Shown: piece by piece, positions 53,766 through 62,510 of the stretch | Layout: the number at the start of each line of letters is the position of its first letter | Position numbering within the stretch: position 1 is the stretch's first letter | Assembly: GCF_000384315.1 (NCBI RefSeq) | Contig: NZ_ARVW01000001.1 | Coordinates: 5,580,157 to 5,644,156, forward strand | Direction of reading: 5' to 3' | Source of the DNA: Amycolatopsis nigrescens CSC17Ta-90 | GTDB lineage: Bacteria > Actinomycetota > Actinomycetes > Mycobacteriales > Pseudonocardiaceae | DNA length: 64,000 bases | Program-made: the position numbers and the translations under genes | The notes under the pieces: model-generated | The model's input: only the letters and a program-made list of their open reading frames with translations | Told to the model about the DNA's origin: nothing | Databases searched by the model: none

Positions 53766-54961
53766 AGCATCTCCTCCATGCTGGTGGACACCAGCGGCAG
53801 CGTGGGCAGCCCGAGCGGTCCGGCGGCCAGCCCGGAGCCGGGGATCGCCGCCGGCGGGACGCCGGGATGCGGCGCGTTCTGCGATCCGCGCACCGAGCTT
53901 TCGTCGCCCTTCGGCAGTGTGCAGCGGGCGTCGGTGTTGAACGGCGCCGCGGTGGTGTCCTCGCCATCGCGCCGGACGGTGCCCTCGTAGCCCTGTTCGC
54001 AGGGTTCCGGTTTGAAGAAGGTCAGCGCCAGCGAGAGATGGCCGGTGTCGGGGGTGACCGCGGTGGAAGTGGCCGCCACCGCCTTGGGCAGGTTGACGAA
54101 CAGGTGCTCCATGCCGTCGACCCTGGCTTCGAACACGTTCGCCGTGGTGAGCAGGTTCGCCACCAGTACCGAAAGCCCGGGGTTGGTGTCCTCGAGCAGC
54201 CCGGTGAGCTGGGTGGCCGCCTGCGGCGCGGTGCCGATCAGCTTGCGCAGGTCGCCGTCGGACCTGGCCAGCTCGGCCGCGAAGAGCTTGGCGTTGGAGC
54301 TGAACGAGCGCCACTGCGCCGAAGAGTCGGCCTGGGTCTGCAGCACGGTGGTGCCGTCGTTGATCAGCGTGCTGGTCTGCGGCAGGTGCTCGGCGGCGGT
54401 GCGGGTGAACTCGTTCGCCGAATCCAGCAGCACCTGCAGGTTCGGTCCGGCACCCTGCAGCCCGGCGTCCAGCTCGTCGACCACCGTGCGCAGCGAGTCC
54501 GTCGGCACCGACCCGGTGAACGCGCTCAGGTTGCCGAGCAGGGTCTGCACCGGCAGCGGGACGGCGGTGGACTCCTTGGGGATGACCGCGCCCTCGGTGA
54601 GGAACGGCCCGCCGTCGGTGCGTGGCTGCAGGTCCACGTACTGCTCACCGACGGCGGACCGGTTGGCCACCACCGCGCGTGAGTTCACCGGGATCCGCGC
54701 GTCGTCGTCGATCCGCAGCTCGGCTTCCATGCCATCACTGGTCAGCCGCAGCTCGCCGACCCTGCCGACGGCGACCCCGCGGTAGGTGACCTCGCTGTTG
54801 GTGAACACCCCGCCGCCGTCCGCGAGCTGCAGGCGCACCAGGTACCCGGAGCCGCCGAACAGCGAGCCGAGCCCGGCGTACTGCCCGCCGATGAAGGTGA
54901 CCACGGACAGCGCGATGATCACGAAGGCGATCACCTGCGCCTTCACCCGCCTGGTCAGCAC
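53750..54961 (-). CDS. mceF: MCE-family protein F
   Basis: A 403-residue substrate-binding component of the Mce lipid transporter. An N-terminal membrane anchor (AQVIAFVIIALSVVTFIGGQYAGLGSLF) precedes the MCE domain (YLVRLQLADGGGVFTNSEVTYRGVAVGRVGELRLTSDGMEAELRID). A helical region with repeats follows, ending in a Pro/Gly-rich tail. The start is GTG 54961, behind GGAGGGGG. A family A hairpin lies upstream in the 88-base gap to mceE, the widest gap between coding frames in the operon. Letter assigned by position. Confidence 0.92.
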   Translation of the reverse strand: MLTRRVKAQVIAFVIIALSVVTFIGGQYAGLGSLFGGSGYLVRLQLADGGGVFTNSEVTYRGVAVGRVGELRLTSDGMEAELRIDDDARIPVNSRAVVANRSAVGEQYVDLQPRTDGGPFLTEGAVIPKESTAVPLPVQTLLGNLSAFTGSVPTDSLRTVVDELDAGLQGAGPNLQVLLDSANEFTRTAAEHLPQTSTLINDGTTVLQTQADSSAQWRSFSSNAKLFAAELARSDGDLRKLIGTAPQAATQLTGLLEDTNPGLSVLVANLLTTANVFEARVDGMEHLFVNLPKAVAATSTAVTPDTGHLSLALTFFKPEPCEQGYEGTVRRDGEDTTAAPFNTDARCTLPKGDESSVRGSQNAPHPGVPPAAIPGSGLAAGPLGLPTLPLVSTSMEEMLWLPK

Positions 54962-54980
54962 GTCGCCCCCTCCTCACCGA

Positions 54981-55037
54981 ATGCAGCGAAGGCCACCTTC
55001 GCTGCATCCAGCGCAGGCAAGGTGGCCTTCGCTGCAT
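54981..55037. repeat. Family A repeat inside the mce operon, dual-fold copy
   Basis: Outer arms (54981-54999 and 55019-55037) are perfect over 19 bp. The left half also forms its own hairpin: ATGCAGCGAAGG (54981-54992) with CCTTCGCTGCAT (54996-55007). The usual GCCTGCG segment is replaced. It is the only full copy inside an operon. Confidence 0.85.
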
Positions 55038-55049
55038 CTGGGGTCAGCA

Positions 55050-56081
55050 TCAGCCACCTCCGGTGCTGGGCAGGGGGAGCGGGGGCACATCGGGCAGCGG
55101 CATGGACGGGTCGCGCGGCACGGTGACGAACAGGTTCAGGTAGTCGCCCTTGGCCCCGTCGAGCACCGCGTCGGTGAACGGGAAGGTGGGCAGGATCTCC
55201 AGCGCCTTCGGCAGGTTCTCGCCCGCGTCGGCCAGCCTGGCCAGTATCGGCGAGAGCGCCGCCAGGTCGGCGACCAGATCGTCCTTGCTCCTGGTGATGG
55301 TGTCCACCGCGACGGCCGAAAGCTCGTCCAGCGACTGGAGCATGCCGACCAGTGCGGTGCGCTGGTCGGCGAGCGTCTTCAGGCCGGGGGTCAGGTCGGT
55401 CAGCGCGCCGGAGAGCTGCTCCTGGCGGCCGGCCAGTGTGGCGGAGAGCGTGTTCAGACCGTCCAGTGCCGCGGTGATCTCACCCTTGTGCGCGTCCAGG
55501 TTGGTGACCAGCTCGTCCATTCCGGACAGGAACGAGCGGATCTCGCCCTCGTTGCCGTCCATCACCTTGGTCAGCTCCCGGCTGATGGTCTGCAGCTGGC
55601 CGATGCCGCCGCCGTTGAGCAGCAGCGAGAGCGCGCCGAAGACCTCCTCCACCTCCGGGTTGCGGTTGGTGCGGTCCACCGTGATCACCGCGCCGCCCCC
55701 GAGCGGCTCGGCCGACGGCCGCTCCGGCGGGGCCAGCTCGACGAACTTCTCGCCGAGCAGGCTGGACTGGCGCAGCCTGGCCAGCGCGTTGGACGGCAGC
55801 CGCACGCCCGAGTTGACCAGCACCACGGCTTCGGCGGTCCAGCCGTCCGCACCGAGCGCGATCGACTCGACCCGGCCGACCGGCACGTCGTTCACCTTCA
55901 CCGCCGCTTGCGGCACCAGGTCGAGCACGTCGGCGAACTGCACGGTGACCCGGTACGGCTGGTCGCCGACGTCGGCCCCGCCGGGCAGCGGGAGGTCGTA
56001 GACGCCGGTGAACTCGCCGGCCGAGCAGCCGGCGAGGCACAGCGCCGCACCGACGGCCAGTGCGCGCAGGGCCCGTCTCAT
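55050..56081 (-). CDS. mceE: MCE-family lipoprotein E
   Basis: A 343-residue lipoprotein. The signal peptide MRRALRALAVGAALCLAGCSAG has a LAGC lipobox, so it should be acylated and held at the outer face of the membrane. The MCE domain runs YRVTVQFADVLDLVPQAAVKVNDVPVGRVESIAL; coiled helices and a Pro-rich tail follow. The lipoprotein is normally the fifth MCE gene, as here. ATG 56081 overlaps the mceD stop as ATGA. Confidence 0.94.
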   Translation of the reverse strand: MRRALRALAVGAALCLAGCSAGEFTGVYDLPLPGGADVGDQPYRVTVQFADVLDLVPQAAVKVNDVPVGRVESIALGADGWTAEAVVLVNSGVRLPSNALARLRQSSLLGEKFVELAPPERPSAEPLGGGAVITVDRTNRNPEVEEVFGALSLLLNGGGIGQLQTISRELTKVMDGNEGEIRSFLSGMDELVTNLDAHKGEITAALDGLNTLSATLAGRQEQLSGALTDLTPGLKTLADQRTALVGMLQSLDELSAVAVDTITRSKDDLVADLAALSPILARLADAGENLPKALEILPTFPFTDAVLDGAKGDYLNLFVTVPRDPSMPLPDVPPLPLPSTGGG

Positions 56082-57070
56082 TTCGCACCTCCCGGCAGCA
56101 TGAAGAAGTAGTCGACCAGGGTGCGGCCCTGCAGGGTGCCGGACTTCGGGTCGAAGGCCCCGAGCACGTTGTCCACCGCCAGCGGCACGGTGTCCAGCGC
56201 CTCGGCCAGCTGCCCGCGCCGGTCCACCAGCACCTGGGTTGTCTGCGCCAACTTGTCCACATTGGACTTGATCAGCGCGCGGTTGTCCTTGATGAAGCCC
56301 TGGATCTCACCGAGCGCGCTGCCGAGGGTGTTCAGCGCGCCGGACAGCTCGGTCCGGTCGGTGGCCAGCGTCTGCCAGACCGAGTCCAGCTGCCGGTTCA
56401 CCTCCCGCACGCCGGAATCGTTGCCGGCCAGCATGCTGGTGAACTTCTGCAGCTCGTCGATGGTGCCGAACAGGTCATCCTTGGAACCGGCCAGGGTGCG
56501 CGCCAGGTCGGCGAAGTTGCGCACCGAGTCGTTGAACGCCTTGCCGTTGCCGGCCAGGTTCGCCGCGCCGGTGTCGAGCAGCTCGGACAGCGCGCCGCCG
56601 GAGTTGGCACCGTCCGGCCCGAGCGCGGTGGTCAGCCCGTTCAGGCTGGCGTACAACTCGTCCAGCTCCACCGGGGTGCCGGTGCGCTCGGTGCCGACCA
56701 CCGCGCCGTCGGCGATCCGCGGCCCGCCCCTGGCGGGATGGGTGAACTGGAGGTAGCGGTCGGACACCACGCTCGGCGCGACCACCAGCACCCCGGTGTC
56801 CACGGCCACCCCGGCGTCGTTCCGCACGGACAGCTTCACCTCGACCCGCTCGCCGCGCGGGGTCACCGTTTCCACCTGCCCGATCCGCACCCCGAGCAGT
56901 CGCACGTCGGAGCCGGAGTAGACGCCGACCGCGCGCGTGAAGTAGGCGGTGATGTGCTTGTCCCCGTTGCCGGAGAAGATCCACCACAGGCTGCCGGCCA
57001 CGACCAGGCCGACCACCGTCAGCACCGCGAGGATCCGGCTGACCCGGACTCCGAACCTGGTGTCGCTCAT
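56078..57070 (-). CDS. mceD: MCE-family protein D
   Basis: A 330-residue protein with an N-terminal membrane segment (RILAVLTVVGLVVAGSLWWIF) and an MCE domain (ITAYFTRAVGVYSGSDVRLLGVRIGQVETVTPRGERVEVKLSV). Helical repeats and the ending VDYFFMLPGGAK follow. It is one subunit of the hexameric tunnel that carries lipids. ATG overlaps the mceC stop (ATGA). Confidence 0.93.
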   Translation of the reverse strand: MSDTRFGVRVSRILAVLTVVGLVVAGSLWWIFSGNGDKHITAYFTRAVGVYSGSDVRLLGVRIGQVETVTPRGERVEVKLSVRNDAGVAVDTGVLVVAPSVVSDRYLQFTHPARGGPRIADGAVVGTERTGTPVELDELYASLNGLTTALGPDGANSGGALSELLDTGAANLAGNGKAFNDSVRNFADLARTLAGSKDDLFGTIDELQKFTSMLAGNDSGVREVNRQLDSVWQTLATDRTELSGALNTLGSALGEIQGFIKDNRALIKSNVDKLAQTTQVLVDRRGQLAEALDTVPLAVDNVLGAFDPKSGTLQGRTLVDYFFMLPGGAK

Positions 57071-58065
57071 CCGCCGCCTCCGATCCCCGGCGGCCGGCAC
57101 GGATCCCGGTTCTCCGGCACCAGCGCGCAGATGTAGTTGTCCACCCAGCGGCCGTTGCCGGCGGCGTTGTTCACCACGCGGAAGTACGGCCCGGCCAGTT
57201 CCAGGCTCCGGTCCAGGTTCGCGGTCTGCCGCTGCAGGATGTCGGTCACCGCGCCCAGCCGTTCCAGCGCGGGCTTGAGCTGTGCGCCGTTGTCCGCGAC
57301 CAGACCGGAAAGCTGCGTGGCCAGCTGCTGGGTGCCGACCAGCAGCGCGTGGATCGAATCGCGGCGGTTGTCCAGCTCGGTGAGCAGCAGGTTGCCGTCG
57401 TTGATCAGCTTCTCGAACTCGCCGCTGGAGCCGGCCAGCGTGCCGCTGATCGTGCGCGCGTTCCGGAGCAGCTCGGCCAGCTGGTCGTCGCGCGAGGCGA
57501 CGGTCTTCGACAGCGCGCTGAGCCCGTCCAGCGCGGTCCGGATGTGCTCCGGAGAGCCCTTGAAGGTCTCCGAAATGGTCCGGAAGCTCTCCGCGAGCTG
57601 ATCGGTGTCGATCGCGCCGACGGTGTTGGCCAGCCCGTTGAAGGCGTCGGTGACGTCGTACGGGGTGACCGTGCGGTTGCGCGGGATGGGCTGCTCGGGA
57701 TCCTGGTTCGCGTCGCCGATCGGGTGCAGGGCAAGGAATTTGCGGCCCAGCAGGGTTTTGATCCTGATCTCGGCCGAGGTCTTGTTGCCCACCCATGCGT
57801 CCTTCACCCGGAACGTCACCAGCACCCTCGGGTCGCTGTCGTCCACCAGGTCGACGGCCCGCACCTCGCCGACCTTGATCCCGGCCACCCGCACCTCGTC
57901 GTCCGGTTGCAGCCCGGCCGCCTCGCTGAACTCGGCCTGGTACGAGGTGCCGGAGCCGACGATCGGCAGGTCCTCGTAGAAGAAGGTGGCGGTGAGCACC
58001 GCGGCCAGCACCACGCTGCCCACCGCGCCGACGGTGAGCGTGTTGCGCTCCCTGTACGACTTCAT
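57067..58065 (-). CDS. mceC: MCE-family protein C
   Basis: A 332-residue protein: membrane anchor (TLTVGAVGSVVLAAVLTATFFY), MCE domain (YQAEFSEAAGLQPDDEVRVAGIKVGEVRAVDLVDDSDPRVLVTFRV), helical region, and a C-terminal segment with two cysteines (YICALVPENRDPCRPPG). ATG 58065 is chosen because it overlaps the mceB stop (TGATG) and follows AAGGG; an in-frame TTG at 58077 is less likely. Confidence 0.93.
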   Translation of the reverse strand: MKSYRERNTLTVGAVGSVVLAAVLTATFFYEDLPIVGSGTSYQAEFSEAAGLQPDDEVRVAGIKVGEVRAVDLVDDSDPRVLVTFRVKDAWVGNKTSAEIRIKTLLGRKFLALHPIGDANQDPEQPIPRNRTVTPYDVTDAFNGLANTVGAIDTDQLAESFRTISETFKGSPEHIRTALDGLSALSKTVASRDDQLAELLRNARTISGTLAGSSGEFEKLINDGNLLLTELDNRRDSIHALLVGTQQLATQLSGLVADNGAQLKPALERLGAVTDILQRQTANLDRSLELAGPYFRVVNNAAGNGRWVDNYICALVPENRDPCRPPGIGGGG

Positions 58066-59069
58066 CAGCCCTTGCACCTCTCCGCCGTCACCGGAACGCC
58101 ACCGGACGGGTCGTTGCCGGTGAGCACCGCCTCGCAGAGGTAGAAGTTCAGCCAGGAGCCGTAGCTGCCCGTCTTGCCGACCGTTTCCAGCTTCTTCGGC
58201 AGCAGGCTGAGGAACCGCTCGACCTCGTCGCCGGAGCCGGCCAGGTTCTCCGAAAGCCGGCCGAGCCCGGTGATGCTGTCCTTCAGCGGCGGCCTCGCCG
58301 ACTCGAACAACCCGGCGGTGGCCGTGGTCAGCCCGGCGATGCCGTCGATCGCCTCGCCGATCGCGGTCCGGTCACCGGCCAGCCCTGACACCAGCCGCTG
58401 CACGGTGGAGACCAAAGTGGACAGCGCGTCGCCCTTGCTGTTGATGGTGCGCAGCACCGAGTTCAGATTGGTGATCACGTCCCCGATCACCTTGTCCCGG
58501 CTCGCCAGCGTGGCGGTGAGCGAGCCGGTGTGCGCGAGCAGGCTCTCCACGGTGCCGCCCTCGCCCTGCAGCACCTGCACGATCTCGCCGGAGAGCTGGT
58601 TCACGTCGTCCGGGGACAGCGCCTGGAACAGCGGCTTGAACCCGTTGAACAGGTCGGTCAGGTCCAGCGCCGGGGTGGTGCGTTCCAGCGGGATCTCCGC
58701 GCCCGGCTCCAGCGTGCCGGTCGAGGTCCGGCCGCGTTCCAGCGCGATGTAGCGCTGGCCGACCATATTGCGGTACTTGATCACCGCGCCGAGGTCGCCG
58801 GGCAGCTTGCGGCCGCGGTTCACCGAGAACGTCACCCGCGCGATGTGCTGGTCGACGATGTCCAGCTCCTCCACCTGGCCGACCCGGACCCCGGAGATCC
58901 GCACGTCGTCACCGACGTTGAGCGCGGTCGCGTCGGTGAACCTTGCGCGGTAGGTGTCGGTCTCGCCGAGGCCGGTGTTGGAGATCGAGATCGCCAGTAT
59001 CGCGGTGGCCAGCCCGGTGACCAGGATGAAGATCACCGCCTTGATCAACGGCGACGCCAGTTTTCTCAT
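58065..59069 (-). CDS. mceB: MCE-family protein B
   Basis: A 334-residue protein with an N-terminal anchor (LIKAVIFILVTGLATAILAISI) and an MCE domain (YRARFTDATALNVGDDVRISGVRVGQVEELDIVDQHIARVTFSV). The helical part and the tail WLNFYLCEAVLTGNDPSGGVPVTAERCKG are typical of MceB proteins, which carry two cysteines there. ATG overlaps the mceA stop (ATGA). Confidence 0.94.
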   Translation of the reverse strand: MRKLASPLIKAVIFILVTGLATAILAISISNTGLGETDTYRARFTDATALNVGDDVRISGVRVGQVEELDIVDQHIARVTFSVNRGRKLPGDLGAVIKYRNMVGQRYIALERGRTSTGTLEPGAEIPLERTTPALDLTDLFNGFKPLFQALSPDDVNQLSGEIVQVLQGEGGTVESLLAHTGSLTATLASRDKVIGDVITNLNSVLRTINSKGDALSTLVSTVQRLVSGLAGDRTAIGEAIDGIAGLTTATAGLFESARPPLKDSITGLGRLSENLAGSGDEVERFLSLLPKKLETVGKTGSYGSWLNFYLCEAVLTGNDPSGGVPVTAERCKG

Positions 59070-60343
59070 TTCAGGGTCACCTCCGTCCCGCGATAGAGCG
59101 GCCCGACCAGCACGCTGCCCCAGCCGGGCACCTGACCGGCCGGCATGCCGACGGCGGGCCCGACCAGCCCGGCGAGCAGTTCCCGCTCCTGCGGCGAGTT
59201 CGGTACGCCGAGCTCGCCCCGGCCGCCGGGCAGCAGCGGATGTCCCGCTGCACCGGGGGCGACCGCGGCGGTACCGGTGGTGGGCATGACCCCGCTCGGG
59301 TAGCAGCGCGGCCCGCCGGTCGCGGTGAACGCCGGATCGTCCCGGCCAGGCTGGTAGGCCCCGCGTGACTCGGTGACGGTGGCCTCGACGTGCAGGCCGG
59401 GCTGGTCCGTGCCGGCTCCCAGCGCCTTGTCCATGGCCGGCTTGAGATCGGTCATCGCCTTGAGCGTGCACGGAAAACTGGGCGAATAGCGGGCGGCCAC
59501 CTCCAGCGGCGCCCTGCTGTCGGCGGTCAGCCGGATCAGGTTGTCCTTGTTGTTGCGCAGGAACAGCTCGACGTCCTGGCTGGACGTGGTGACCTGGTCG
59601 TAGAGCGTGCCGAGCTCACCGCGCTTGTCCGCGACGGTGCCCAGGGTGACCGCGGTGTCGGTGAGCGAGTCCAGCAGATCCGGCGCGATGTCGCCGTACA
59701 GCTTGCTCACTTCGGCCAGGTCGCGGATGTTCTCGTTCAGCGCGGGCAGATCCGGATTGAACTCTTCGAGGTAGTTCGCCGCGGTGGCCAGTGTCTCGCC
59801 GAGCTGCGCGCCGCGGCCCTCCAGCGCGGTGGCCACCGCGGTCAGCGTGGTCGCCAGCTTCTGCGGCTGCACCGCCTGCAGCACCGGCAGCAGATCGCCG
59901 AACACCTTCTCCAGCTCGATCGCGTTCGCGGACCGGTCCTGCCCGATCACGTCGCCGGCGCCGATCGGCGGCTCCGTGGAACCGTCCGGAATGGACAGTT
60001 GCACGTAGCGCTCACCGAACAGCGTTTTCGGGATCAGCAGCGCGGACACGTTCTTCGGCAGATAGGCGGTCTTCTCCGGTTCCAGCGCGAGTTCGATCTC
60101 GGCCCCGCCACCGCCGCTGCGCACCGCCCTGACTTCACCGACCACCACGCCGCGCGCCTTCACCTCGGAGGTCACCTGCAGCTGGTTGCCGATCCGGTCG
60201 GTGCGCAGGGTGACCGGCACCGAGGTGACGAACTTCTTCTGGTACACCTGCACGGACAGCGTGATCAGCGAGGCCATCACCAGCAGGAAGATCACTCCCG
60301 CGGTGCGGACACCCAGCTTTCTCAGCCCCGGCCTCCTGCTCAT
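59066..60343 (-). CDS. mceA: MCE-family protein A
   Basis: A 425-residue protein. Membrane anchor (TAGVIFLLVMASLITLSVQVY), MCE domain (SVPVTLRTDRIGNQLQVTSEVKARGVVVGEVRAVRSGGGGAEIELALEP), helical domain with SPSFPCTLKAM, and a low-complexity C-terminus rich in Gly and Pro. GGGGAGG lies seven to eight bases before ATG 60343. This ATG overlaps the stop of a 59-codon frame that fills the gap to yrbEB. Confidence 0.94.
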   Translation of the reverse strand: MSRRPGLRKLGVRTAGVIFLLVMASLITLSVQVYQKKFVTSVPVTLRTDRIGNQLQVTSEVKARGVVVGEVRAVRSGGGGAEIELALEPEKTAYLPKNVSALLIPKTLFGERYVQLSIPDGSTEPPIGAGDVIGQDRSANAIELEKVFGDLLPVLQAVQPQKLATTLTAVATALEGRGAQLGETLATAANYLEEFNPDLPALNENIRDLAEVSKLYGDIAPDLLDSLTDTAVTLGTVADKRGELGTLYDQVTTSSQDVELFLRNNKDNLIRLTADSRAPLEVAARYSPSFPCTLKAMTDLKPAMDKALGAGTDQPGLHVEATVTESRGAYQPGRDDPAFTATGGPRCYPSGVMPTTGTAAVAPGAAGHPLLPGGRGELGVPNSPQERELLAGLVGPAVGMPAGQVPGWGSVLVGPLYRGTEVTLK

Positions 60344-60519
60344 CCCGCTGCCTCCCCCGCGAGCCTGCGCGCATCCGCGATCGTGTCGACGGGGCGCGAC
60401 TCGGGGTGGCCGGAAACGTTGCCGGGCAGGGCGCCCCGCCGCCCCGATAGCGGGACCTGCCGGCGAATGCGCGCGTGCGGGTCGGCCTGGGTGCCACGGA
60501 TGCGGGGGACGCTGTTCAT
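60340..60519 (-). CDS. Small coupled frame between yrbEB and mceA (hypothetical)
   Basis: A 59-residue basic, Arg- and Pro-rich product beginning MNSVPRIRGTQADPHARIRR and ending VDTIADARRLAGEAAG. Its ATG overlaps the yrbEB stop and its TGA overlaps the mceA ATG, both as ATGA, the same coupling used at four other junctions in this operon. About 88% of its third codon positions are G or C. No signal peptide, membrane helix or known motif is seen. No known family is recognised. It could serve only to keep ribosomes moving between flanking genes. Confidence 0.6.
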   Translation of the reverse strand: MNSVPRIRGTQADPHARIRRQVPLSGRRGALPGNVSGHPESRPVDTIADARRLAGEAAG

Positions 60520-61370
60520 CCGGCCACCTTGACCGTGGTCGTCGCGCCCCAGATGGCCAGGCTGAGGAAGAAGTCCAGCACCGCCACCGAGACGATCGCG
60601 GTGCGCACCGCGCGGCCGACCGCCACCCCGACCCCGGCCGGCCCGCCGCTCGCGCGGAACCCGTAGTAGCAGTGCGCGATCACCACCACCACGCTGAAGA
60701 CCATCACCTTCCCGAAGGACCAGAGCACGTCGATCGGCGGCAGGAAGAGCTGGAAGTAGTGGTCGTAGGTGCCCGCCGACTGGCCGAAGAACCAGATCGT
60801 CACCTGCCGGGAAGCCACGTACGAAGTGAGCAGGCCGATCGCGTACAGCGGGATGACCGCGACGAACCCGGCGATGATTCGGGTGGTCACCAGGTACGGC
60901 ACGCTGGGGATGCCCATCACCTCCAGCGCGTCGATCTCCTCGGAGATGCGCATCGCGCCGAGCTGGGCGGTGAACCCGCAGCCGACCGTCGCGGACAGTG
61001 CGAGCCCGGCCACCAGCGGCGCGATCTCCCGGGTGTTGAAGTAGGCCGAGATGAACCCGGCGAAGGCCGAGGTGCCCACCTGGTTCAGCGCGGAGTAGCC
61101 CTGCAGGCCGACCACGGTGCCGGTGAACACGGTCATCCCGATCATCACGCCGATCGTGCCGCCGATCACCGCCAGCGCCCCGCTGCCGAAGCTCACCTCG
61201 GCCAGCAGCCGGACGATCTCCCTGGTGTAGCGGCGAAGTGCCCGCGGCACCCAGGCCAGCGTGCGGAGCGCGAACAGGATCTGGTCGCCGAGCGTGTCCA
61301 GGAACCCGAACCGCCGGTCGATCGACTCCCGCACGCGCCGCACCTTCGGCGGGGAATAGCTCTCTGCCAC
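60516..61370 (-). CDS. yrbEB: YrbE-family (MlaE-like) permease B
   Basis: A 284-residue ABC-type permease of the Mce system with about five to six membrane helices. GTIGVMIGMTVFTGTVVGLQGYSALNQVG and SATVGCGFTAQLGAMRISEEIDALEVMGIPSVPYLVTTRIIA are the diagnostic MlaE segments (the EEIDALEVMG motif contacts the ATPase). The ATPase gene is not in this window, as is usual for mce operons, which use an unlinked MceG. GTG 61370 lies three bases after the yrbEA stop. Confidence 0.95.
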   Translation of the reverse strand: MAESYSPPKVRRVRESIDRRFGFLDTLGDQILFALRTLAWVPRALRRYTREIVRLLAEVSFGSGALAVIGGTIGVMIGMTVFTGTVVGLQGYSALNQVGTSAFAGFISAYFNTREIAPLVAGLALSATVGCGFTAQLGAMRISEEIDALEVMGIPSVPYLVTTRIIAGFVAVIPLYAIGLLTSYVASRQVTIWFFGQSAGTYDHYFQLFLPPIDVLWSFGKVMVFSVVVVIAHCYYGFRASGGPAGVGVAVGRAVRTAIVSVAVLDFFLSLAIWGATTTVKVAG

Positions 61371-61373
61371 GCG

Positions 61374-62171
61374 CTACATCCCCTTCGGCGGAACGAGCTG
61401 GAGGTACAGCGTGGTCAGCACCAGGTTCAGCATGAACAGCAGCAGGAAGGTGATCACCACGGACTGGTTCACCGCGTCGCCGACGCCCTTCGGCCCGCCA
61501 CGCGGGTTCAGCCCGCGGTAGGAGGCCACCACCCCGGCCACGAAACCGAAGACGACCGCCTTGATCTCACTGATCCACAGGTCCGGCAGTTGGGCCAGCG
61601 CGGAGAAACTGGCCAGGTACGCGCCTGGCGTGCCGCCCTGCATGACCACGTTGAAGAAGTAGCCGCCGAGCACCCCGACCACGCTGACCATGCCGTTGAG
61701 GAAGGCGGCCACCCCCATCGCGGCGAGCACCCTTGGCACGATCAGCCGCTGCACCGGGGAGACGCCGAGCACCTCCATCGCGTCGATCTCTTCGCGGATG
61801 GTGCGGGAGCCGAGGTCCGCGCACATCGCCGAGCCGCCGGCACCGGCGATCAGCAGCGCGGTGACGATCGGGCTGGCCTGCTGGATGATCGCCAGCACGC
61901 TGGCCGCGCCGGTGAAGGACTGGGCACCGATCTGCGTGGTCAGCGAGCCGAGGTGCAGCGCGATGACCGCGCCGAACGGGATCGCCACCAGCGCGGTCGG
62001 CAGGATCGAGACGCTCGCGATGAACCAGAACTGCTGGACGAACTCGCGGAACTGGAACGGCCGCTTGAACGCGGACCGCACGACGTCCATGGCGAGGGCG
62101 TAGAGCGCCCCGGTCTGCCGGATCGCCGCGGCACCGGGAAACGTAGCCGTCCGCGCTGGCCTGATCCCCAC
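61374..62171 (-). CDS. yrbEA: YrbE-family (MlaE-like) permease A
   Basis: A 265-residue permease, first gene of the mce operon. FWFIASVSILPTALVAIPFGAVIALHLGSLTTQIG and AGAGGSAMCADLGSRTIREEIDAMEVLGVSPVQRLIVPRVLA are MlaE-type segments, including the EEIDAMEVLG motif. GTG 62171 is preferred because GGGGAGG lies a few bases upstream; ATG 62192 in frame would place that sequence inside the coding region. The upstream region holds three inverted repeats. Confidence 0.93.
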   Translation of the reverse strand: MGIRPARTATFPGAAAIRQTGALYALAMDVVRSAFKRPFQFREFVQQFWFIASVSILPTALVAIPFGAVIALHLGSLTTQIGAQSFTGAASVLAIIQQASPIVTALLIAGAGGSAMCADLGSRTIREEIDAMEVLGVSPVQRLIVPRVLAAMGVAAFLNGMVSVVGVLGGYFFNVVMQGGTPGAYLASFSALAQLPDLWISEIKAVVFGFVAGVVASYRGLNPRGGPKGVGDAVNQSVVITFLLLFMLNLVLTTLYLQLVPPKGM

Positions 62172-62510
62172 GCCCACCTCCCCATTTTTCATAGTCCATT
62201 TGGCGTATAGTGCGTATGGCAGGTGGAGTCGATTGTTGCCCTGCAATTTGATTACTCGCCGGTACGCTAACTTCGGCCGGGTCCCGGAGACAAGAACTCC
62301 GGCTCGATCCATCGGTTACGTCCTGGTAACCGCCGGGTTTTTGCACCTTTCTGACAAAGTGCTCCCGGTGCTTTGTCAGAACCGGTGAACAAACTCGGCA
62401 CTCGTTACGGGCGGGTAAGGAAAAGCTTTACGGTCCGCGTGGCGCCGACGTAGCGTACCGGCCAGTAGCGTTCGACATCTCGAAATACCTCCGGAATTGA
62501 GGGACGGCTC
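62172..62510. promoter_or_regulatory. Divergent control region of the mce operon and secreted paralogue genes
   Basis: No gene is seen in these 339 bases. Three perfect inverted repeats occur: CCGGAG/CTCCGG (62284-62302), CGGTTAC/GTAACCG (62313-62332) and TTCTGACAAAG/CTTTGTCAGAA (62349-62359 and 62371-62381). The region is AT-rich near 62180-62260, where the minus-strand promoter should lie. No KstR-type site was recognised. Confidence 0.6.

Noticed and set aside
62172..62510. KstR-type operator controlling mce
   Set aside because: No AAC-GTT palindrome of the KstR kind was found; the inverted repeats present have different sequences.
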